DNA from: UBA1447 sp964568955
GTDB taxonomy: Bacteria; Bacillota; Clostridia; Oscillospirales; Acutalibacteraceae
Assembly: GCA_964568955.1 (NCBI GenBank)
Contig: CAZMSM010000028.1
Location: 1-25,188, forward strand
DNA length: 25,188 bases
Direction of reading: 5' to 3'
The translations under genes were made by a program, and so were the position numbers. A model generated the notes under the pieces. It saw only the letters and a program-made list of their open reading frames with translations. It made no database searches and was not told the origin of the DNA. Positions 22,334 to 25,188 of the stretch are shown here, piece after piece. The first letter of the stretch is position 1, and each line of letters starts with the position of its first letter.

Positions 22334-23734
22334 TTGCCTGTGAACAGTGATTTTAATGAATTGAGACGGCGGTACCCGGTCTTTTCTTACGACGGGTTTG
22401 CTGCTCGTTTAGTCGACGGGTGTATTCGTATCCGCTTTGATTTTTCCATCCCCGGTTTGTGCGAGTTCCACCCGGAAACGACCATTCACACGGATAACCT
22501 CACCATAATCAACCGATTTGACAGCACGGATGCCCAAAAAATTCTGTTTGCGCTGGGTCTGGTGGAGGCAGTGAGTTATTGGAAATGTGTTTGTTCACCG
22601 CAATTTGTTGTCAGGTGCGGTGCGCTCGACGATACCGATAAACTGTGGTGGAAAAAGCTTTGCTACCATGGGCTGGGTGAATTTTTTTATCAAAACAAGA
22701 TCGAAACAAGTTTTGAACGTTTTGTACATATTGAGAATGATTTTGATTCTCGCGAAGAGGAGAATCAGGCAAAAGACGATTATCGGGCGAGCGGGCTGAA
22801 TATAATTCCCGTCGGGGGTGGCAAGGATTCCTGCGTAACGCTTGAACTTTTGAAAGAATTACAAGACCGCACCCTTTGCTTTACAGTCAACGACCAAGCG
22901 GCGCGCACACAAACGGCCGCCGCCGCAGGTTACCCACGGGATAAAATGATCAGAACCTATCGTCAAATTGACAAAGAACTGCTACAGCGAAATAAAGAAG
23001 GCTTTTTGAACGGACACACACCGTTTTCCGCAGTTGTGGCTTTTTTAAGTTTGTATTGTGCCCACCTGACGGGGGCCGATAACATCATTCTTTCCAATGA
23101 ATCCAGCGCGAATGAGTCGACTGTTGTCGGGACGCTGGTCAATCATCAATACTCAAAAAGCTACGCGTTTGAGCAGGATTTAAATAGCTATGCAGCAAAA
23201 AACTTCGGCGGCAGAACCAATTATTTCAGTTTGTTGCGGCCTTTTAACGAGCTTCAAATCGCGCGGCGTTTTGCAAGTCTTAAGCAATTTCACTCGGTTT
23301 TCAGAAGTTGCAACGTTGGCAGTAAGAAAAACATCTGGTGTTGTAACTGCGCCAAGTGCTTGTTTGTTTTTACCATTCTTTCCCCCTTTATGGAAAAGCA
23401 GGAATTGTTGGATGTTTTCGGCTGCGATATGCTCGATAAACAAGAGATGCTCCCTGATTTTGAAGCGCTTGTGGGTTTTGCCCGGGTAAAACCTTTTGAG
23501 TGCGTGGGAACGGTTGAAGAGGTCAGGTGCGCGTTGGAGATGACAGCGCAAAAATATGAAGCGGCAGGAATACCCTTGCCCTTGTTGTTAAAAAAATATA
23601 TGGAAAACCCAAAATCCGGTTGTGAGAAAACGCCTGCCCAGCTGCTGAGCGAATGGAATACCGAGCATAGCGTACCGAAAAAATTTGAAAAATATACGGC
23701 GGAGATGTTTGAATATGTTTCAAAAATTAATTGA
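22334..23734 (+). CDS. murL: MurL-like UDP-MurNAc-L-Ala-L-Glu epimerase
   Basis: MurL turns the terminal L-Glu of UDP-MurNAc-L-Ala-L-Glu into D-Glu in an ATP- and Mg-dependent reaction, replacing glutamate racemase as the D-Glu source for peptidoglycan. The 466-residue length and the nucleotide-binding loop PVGGGKDSCVTLELL (Gly161-Ser166 is GGGKDS) fit the family, as does the SNESSANEST segment (about 255-264). A cysteine group, Cys326 then Cys336, 337, 339 and 342 (WCCNCAKC), could bind metal. The strongest support is context: the stop overlaps a MurD-type ligase by 20 bp, the arrangement known for MurL and MurD2 in Xanthomonas. The start is TTG behind AAAGG; GTG at 22340 is an alternative. 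Another PP-loop-type ATP enzyme is possible but less likely. Confidence 0.82.
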   Translation: MPVNSDFNELRRRYPVFSYDGFAARLVDGCIRIRFDFSIPGLCEFHPETTIHTDNLTIINRFDSTDAQKILFALGLVEAVSYWKCVCSPQFVVRCGALDDTDKLWWKKLCYHGLGEFFYQNKIETSFERFVHIENDFDSREEENQAKDDYRASGLNIIPVGGGKDSCVTLELLKELQDRTLCFTVNDQAARTQTAAAAGYPRDKMIRTYRQIDKELLQRNKEGFLNGHTPFSAVVAFLSLYCAHLTGADNIILSNESSANESTVVGTLVNHQYSKSYAFEQDLNSYAAKNFGGRTNYFSLLRPFNELQIARRFASLKQFHSVFRSCNVGSKKNIWCCNCAKCLFVFTILSPFMEKQELLDVFGCDMLDKQEMLPDFEALVGFARVKPFECVGTVEEVRCALEMTAQKYEAAGIPLPLLLKKYMENPKSGCEKTPAQLLSEWNTEHSVPKKFEKYTAEMFEYVSKIN

Positions 23735-25019
23735 GTATTTTGGCGAGCGCAGCGTTCTCTTGTTGGGGTTTGGGCGCGAGGGCCGTTCCACTTATGAATT
23801 TATCAGAAAACACTACCCCGAAAAACCCCTTGGCATTGCCGACAAAAACGCCTTAACTATTGAGGATGAGCATGTTCGGCTGTTTATCGGGGACGGCTAT
23901 TTGGACGCTATCGAACAATATGATTTGGTCATGCAAAGTCCCGGCGTTTCCCTGCGTGATGTGAGTATACCGGAGGGTGTAGAAATCAGTGGGCAAATCG
24001 ACTTATTTTTGCGCTTTGTGGGGTGTGAAACGATAGGAATTACAGGTACAAAGGGCAAATCAACCACGTCAACGCTTATCTATGAAATTTTATGCGCAGC
24101 GGGAAAACCGACGTGCTTGATCGGGAATATCGGCACCCCGGTTTTTGAGAGTCTGACGGATATTGAGGGCAAGACAGCGGTTATCGAAATGTCGTCCCAT
24201 CAGCTGGAATTTGTAAAGGCATCGCCTCATATCGCAGTGCTGACAAATATATATGAAGAACATCTGGACCATTACAATGGCTTAAAGGGTTATGTGAACG
24301 CAAAATTAAACATTTATCGCTGTCAAGATGAAAATGATTTTTTTGTATATAACCCGGATCAGGACTTGAGTGAGTTTTTAGATTTGAATGATGTAAAGGC
24401 GAAAAAAATACCGGTAAGCGCAAAGGACGGGGATAATTCCGAGTTTCTCGCTATGCTTGGCTCATTGAATGAAAGATTGAAGGGGAAACATAACCAACAG
24501 GATATATTTTTTGCCGCTGCGGTTGCAAAATGCCTCGGAATAGAAGATGAAGCAATAGGAAAGGGGATAGAAAACTTCGAAGGAATTCCACACAGAATGG
24601 AGCCGGTTGGCGTTTTTAAAGGTATTGTGTTCTATAACGACAGTATTGCTACAATTCCTGCATCGGTGATACTAAATGTTCAAGCACTTGAGAATGTGGA
24701 CAGCCTTATCATTGGCGGAATGGACAGAGGCATCGATTATTCGAATTTCTTAGATGAGCTTGAGACAAGCGGAATTAGGAATTTGATTTGCATGCCGGAT
24801 ACCGGACAATCCATAGGCCAAGAGCTTATCAAGAAAGGCTCGCGAATGAAGGTTGTTTTTGCGGATAACATGGAGCAAGCAGTTGCATTTGCCTTTGAGC
24901 TGACGGAAAAAGGTAAAATCTGCCTGCTTTCACCGGCAGCATCAAGCTACAACCGTTACAAAAGTTTTGAAGAAAAAGGCCAACAATTTAAGAGGCTCGT
25001 CTCGGAGTGGGCAGAGTGA
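23715..25019 (+). CDS. murD2: MurD2-like UDP-MurNAc-L-alanine--L-glutamate ligase
   Basis: A Mur ligase of 434 residues that adds glutamate to UDP-MurNAc-L-Ala with ATP in the cytoplasm. Seen: an N-terminal Rossmann start (LLGFGREGRS), P-loop GITGTKGKST (108-117), EMSSHQLE, EEHLDHY (181-187), the carbamylated-lysine position Lys197 (NAKLNIY), HRMEP, NDSIAT (308-313), GGMDRG and SPAASSYNRYKSFEEKG (406-422). Canonical D-Glu ligases have NDSKATN and SPA.AS.D.F; here Lys is Ile311, and Tyr412, Asn413 and Tyr415 replace usual residues near the glutamate site. With murL directly upstream this suggests use of L-Glu. ATG 23715 follows GGAG; an upstream ATG (23685) lies within murL. If the genome has another murD and a racemase, this could be an accessory copy. 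Confidence 0.85.
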   Translation: MFQKLIEYFGERSVLLLGFGREGRSTYEFIRKHYPEKPLGIADKNALTIEDEHVRLFIGDGYLDAIEQYDLVMQSPGVSLRDVSIPEGVEISGQIDLFLRFVGCETIGITGTKGKSTTSTLIYEILCAAGKPTCLIGNIGTPVFESLTDIEGKTAVIEMSSHQLEFVKASPHIAVLTNIYEEHLDHYNGLKGYVNAKLNIYRCQDENDFFVYNPDQDLSEFLDLNDVKAKKIPVSAKDGDNSEFLAMLGSLNERLKGKHNQQDIFFAAAVAKCLGIEDEAIGKGIENFEGIPHRMEPVGVFKGIVFYNDSIATIPASVILNVQALENVDSLIIGGMDRGIDYSNFLDELETSGIRNLICMPDTGQSIGQELIKKGSRMKVVFADNMEQAVAFAFELTEKGKICLLSPAASSYNRYKSFEEKGQQFKRLVSEWAE

Positions 25020-25188
25020 TGGACACGATGCCCGATATTTTACAAAACGAGCAAAAACTTGCCGCAGCTATTGATGCACTGACAAATGAGAGCCCCAAAG
25101 AGGCGGAATGCTTTTGCACCCGGCTTTTACAAGAAAACGACGAAAAATTGAATCTCAATAAAGCCGTTTCCGCCGCTTATGCCCGATG
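25019..25188 (+). CDS. Unidentified protein, N-terminal fragment (runs off right edge)
   Basis: An open frame starts at ATG 25019, overlapping the murD2 stop by one base (TGATG), and remains open for 56 codons to the window end. GGAG lies 11 bases upstream; a second ATG at 25028 is possible. The residues are hydrophilic and helical-looking (MDTMPDILQNEQKLAAAIDA, then a TNESPKEAE stretch), with no signal peptide, membrane helix or recognisable motif. Its place in the murL-murD2 operon suggests a related cell-envelope or housekeeping role, but no function can be assigned. Confidence 0.6.
   Translation, partial: MDTMPDILQNEQKLAAAIDALTNESPKEAECFCTRLLQENDEKLNLNKAVSAAYAR

Overview
The window looks like part of a metagenome-assembled scaffold from an anaerobic Gram-positive bacterium of class Clostridia. 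The evidence is a ydaO-type c-di-AMP riboswitch, strong Gram-positive Shine-Dalgarno sequences, a dockerin-bearing surface protein, Rnf-like and Mrp-like membrane complexes, and short GC-rich palindromic intergenic repeats. No rRNA, tRNA, CRISPR array or transposase was seen. Two runs of 100 Ns (5865-5964 and 14375-14474) are assembly gaps. Each is flanked by an identical sequence on both sides, so the contigs probably overlap and little or nothing is missing.

Left arm (1-5700, all minus strand). ahcY (S-adenosylhomocysteine hydrolase) has its own promoter and ends in a hairpin. An operon follows: rpe (ribulose-phosphate 3-epimerase), rnfD-like, rnfE-like, rnfA-like, a small basic one-helix membrane protein, and the first 97 codons of a glycoside hydrolase family 13-like enzyme. 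The Rnf set lacks rnfC, rnfG and rnfB. Three of the four cysteines that hold the RnfA/RnfE iron-sulfur cluster are also missing, so this looks like a derived Rnf-like membrane core rather than a standard ferredoxin:NAD oxidoreductase.

Middle (5800-13910, plus strand). A good promoter and a c-di-AMP riboswitch with a terminator precede a ten-gene Mrp-type cation/proton antiporter operon. The order is mrpE, F, G, an MbhD-like gene, an MbhE-like gene, mrpB, C, D and two further large antiporter-like subunits. No hydrogenase or other oxidoreductase subunits are present. c-di-AMP signals potassium and osmotic state, so the riboswitch fits control of cation export. A strong terminator closes the operon.

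Repeat block (13911-14664). This holds no gene. It contains an imperfect tandem repeat of about 124 bp and several GC-rich palindromes, and it is bracketed by two related terminator hairpins in opposite orientation.

Right arm (14665-25188). A 2433-residue secreted protein on the minus strand carries a signal peptide, seven composite units of about 255 residues (two Big_2-like Ig domains each, six of them followed by a FIVAR-type helical domain) and a C-terminal dockerin. Its promoter is followed by a 20-bp direct repeat that may be an operator. Divergent from it is a plus-strand operon with murL and murD2. Together these give an alternative route to D-glutamate in peptidoglycan: ligation of L-Glu to UDP-MurNAc-L-Ala, then epimerisation of that residue. 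A further unidentified gene runs off the right edge.

All family calls come from reading the sequence by eye; no database search was run.
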